From contig JAJNBD010000001.1 in the NCBI GenBank assembly GCA_021156105.1, positions 248,001 to 312,000 on the forward strand: a stretch of 64,000 nt of DNA, written 5' to 3'. Of this stretch, positions 63,017 to 64,000 are shown piece after piece. Each line of letters starts with the position of its first letter. Within the stretch, counting starts at the first letter, position 1. Position numbers and translations under genes: made by a program. A model generated the notes under the pieces. That model was not told the origin of the DNA and did not search any database. It saw only the letters and a list, made by a program, of their open reading frames with translations. The DNA comes from Gammaproteobacteria bacterium (GTDB lineage: Bacteria; Pseudomonadota; Gammaproteobacteria; CAISUE01).

Positions 63017-63772
63017 ATGGCAAAAATCTTAGGATTTGCAAATCAAAAAGGCGGCGTCGGGAAAACGACTAGCTGTGTTAACCTTGCCGCATCTCTGGCG
63101 GCAATTGGTAAAAAAGTTTTATTAATTGATCTTGATCCGCAAGGAAACGCGACAACTGGTAGTGGCATAGATAAATCTGAACTCTTAGGCTCTACCAATG
63201 CGCTACTATTAGGAGATAATGCAGCAGCTGAATGTATTTTGCCAACGCCAGGGGGCTATGACATCATTCCTGCCAACCATGAATTAACCCAGTCTGAGCT
63301 TGAGTTGCTCTCTATGGAGCAGCGGGAGTTTCGCCTTGCCCAAGCGCTTGCCTCAATTGAAGATCAATACGATTATGTTTTAATTGACTGTCCGCCGACG
63401 CTGAATATGCTAACCGTTAATGCGCTGGTGGCGGCGCAAGGCTTAATTATTCCGGTGCAATGTGAATTTTATGCGCTGGAAGGATTAACCGCATTACTCA
63501 ACACAGTCGCGCAGATCCAGGCAAGTGCTAACCCCAAACTAGAAATTTTTGGTATTTTACGTACGATGTTTGATGGTCGTACTGCGCTGACGACAGAAGT
63601 CTCCAGTCAATTATTAGCAAATTTTTCAAACAAAGTCTTTAGTACGGTGATTCCTCGAAATATACGTTTAGCCGAAGCGCCGAGCTATGGTTTACCTGCG
63701 TTGCTCTATGATGCAGCTGCTGCAGGAAGCCGCGCATATCAAGCATTAGCAGAAGAAATTATTGAAAGATAG
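63017..63772 (+). CDS. parA: Chromosome partitioning ATPase ParA (Soj)
   Basis: A protein of 251 residues beginning KILGFANQKGGVGKTTSCVNLAASLA, with the deviant Walker A KGGVGKTT, then LLIDLDPQGNATTGSG (Walker A-prime/switch I) and YVLIDCPPTLNMLTVNAL (Walker B). No N-terminal DNA-binding domain is present, so it is the chromosomal Soj type. It follows mnmG-rsmG, the usual place near the origin. The next gene is a PIN-PhoH gene and not parB, so its partner is elsewhere or further right. Confidence 0.96.
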   Translation: MAKILGFANQKGGVGKTTSCVNLAASLAAIGKKVLLIDLDPQGNATTGSGIDKSELLGSTNALLLGDNAAAECILPTPGGYDIIPANHELTQSELELLSMEQREFRLAQALASIEDQYDYVLIDCPPTLNMLTVNALVAAQGLIIPVQCEFYALEGLTALLNTVAQIQASANPKLEIFGILRTMFDGRTALTTEVSSQLLANFSNKVFSTVIPRNIRLAEAPSYGLPALLYDAAAAGSRAYQALAEEIIER

Positions 63773-63780
63773 GAAATCTT

Positions 63781-64000
63781 ATGGCAAATAGAGAATCGGG
63801 TAAAAAGTTATTTATTTTAGATACCAATGTTTTAATTCATGATCCTCAATCGGTATGGCACTTTGAAGAACATGATATTTTTATTCCGATTCTTGTGTTG
63901 GAAGAATTAGATAATTTGAAAAAGGGTTTGACCGAAATAGCGCGCGATGTTCGTCGCGCTTCTCATGTGTTAGATGAGATTTTACAAGGTGCAACTCGGG
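63781..64000 (+). CDS. PIN-PhoH family protein, N-terminal fragment cut by window edge
   Basis: Open from ATG 63781 to the right edge (73 codons). AGGAAA lies before the ATG, eight bases after parA stops. The peptide KLFILDTNVLIHDPQSVWHF, followed by LEELDNLKKGLTEIARDVRRAS, is the PIN-domain start typical of PhoH2/YlaK-type proteins, with Asp and Glu metal ligands. Such proteins combine a PIN ribonuclease domain with a PhoH helicase-like ATPase; the ATPase part would be outside the window. Probably co-transcribed with parA. Confidence 0.8.
   Translation, partial: MANRESGKKLFILDTNVLIHDPQSVWHFEEHDIFIPILVLEELDNLKKGLTEIARDVRRASHVLDEILQGATR

Overview
The window is a compact, gene-dense bacterial chromosome segment that looks AT-rich by eye (no composition was computed). 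Gene families and sizes are those of a gammaproteobacterium: TolB-Pal-CpoB, UbiH, Coq7, DjlA, Lnt, RadA, FabH2-type KAS III, EndoV, ETF/ETF-QO, MnmG-RsmG-ParA, and a short gammaproteobacterial 4.5S RNA next to dnaX. Low GC, several long proteins without recognisable homology, a CVNH lectin-like protein and type IVb-like pilins suggest a host-associated Legionellales relative (Coxiella/Legionella/Berkiella-like). That placement is inference; no rRNA or complete marker set is present. I saw no tRNA, rRNA, CRISPR array, prophage or intact insertion sequence.

Layout. 1-231: start of an SppA-type peptidase running off the left edge. 380-4346: clpB, a small DUF4124-like secreted protein and chaC. 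4432-4730: a GC-rich, MITE-like repeat with inverted ends. 4819-11022: tolB-pal-cpoB coupled to rmlACDB (Tol-Pal envelope machinery plus dTDP-rhamnose synthesis). 11031-15598: ubiH, a frameshifted secreted protein, coq7, hemH and djlA (quinone, haem, chaperone). 15729-18290: tsaD, a tandem CVNH protein and a ThuA-like secreted protein. 18289-24490: glyA, two prepilins with a PilC/TcpE-like platform protein, deoB, an unknown helical protein and a third prepilin-like protein. 24579-32070: fabH2, a VOC protein and dnaX, then a 1298-residue unknown protein, then the SRP RNA gene, all on the minus strand.

32157-38527: outer-membrane barrel, pepP, a small EamA/SMR-like membrane protein and two large GT-C-like membrane proteins, one broken by a frameshift. 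38532-45398: radA, glycine-zipper lipoprotein, bcp, lnt, a CDF cation exporter, a Wzx-like flippase and the remnant of a second copy. 45431-50005: nfi-potABCD (endonuclease V and polyamine uptake). 50248-54248: ndk, rlmN, a SulP transporter and a haemolysin-III/PAQR protein. 54395-58600: electron-transfer flavoprotein genes with a YqhA-like gene between them. 58750-59916: an orphan ATP-grasp enzyme. 60214-64000: mnmG, rsmG, parA and the start of a PIN-PhoH gene where parB is often found.

The most unusual item is the 1298-residue protein at 27790-31686. It has a long helical body with a 113-residue tandem repeat and a Ser/Thr/Pro-rich tail. The tail ends in a near-perfect WH2 actin-binding motif, a short amphipathic basic segment and an acidic stretch. 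This order resembles the VCA region of WASP-family Arp2/3 activators and of Rickettsia RickA. It is a good candidate for a secreted actin-directed effector. A second effector candidate is the helical protein at 23297-24115, which has a bipartite-NLS-like C-terminus and a PmrA-like promoter element.
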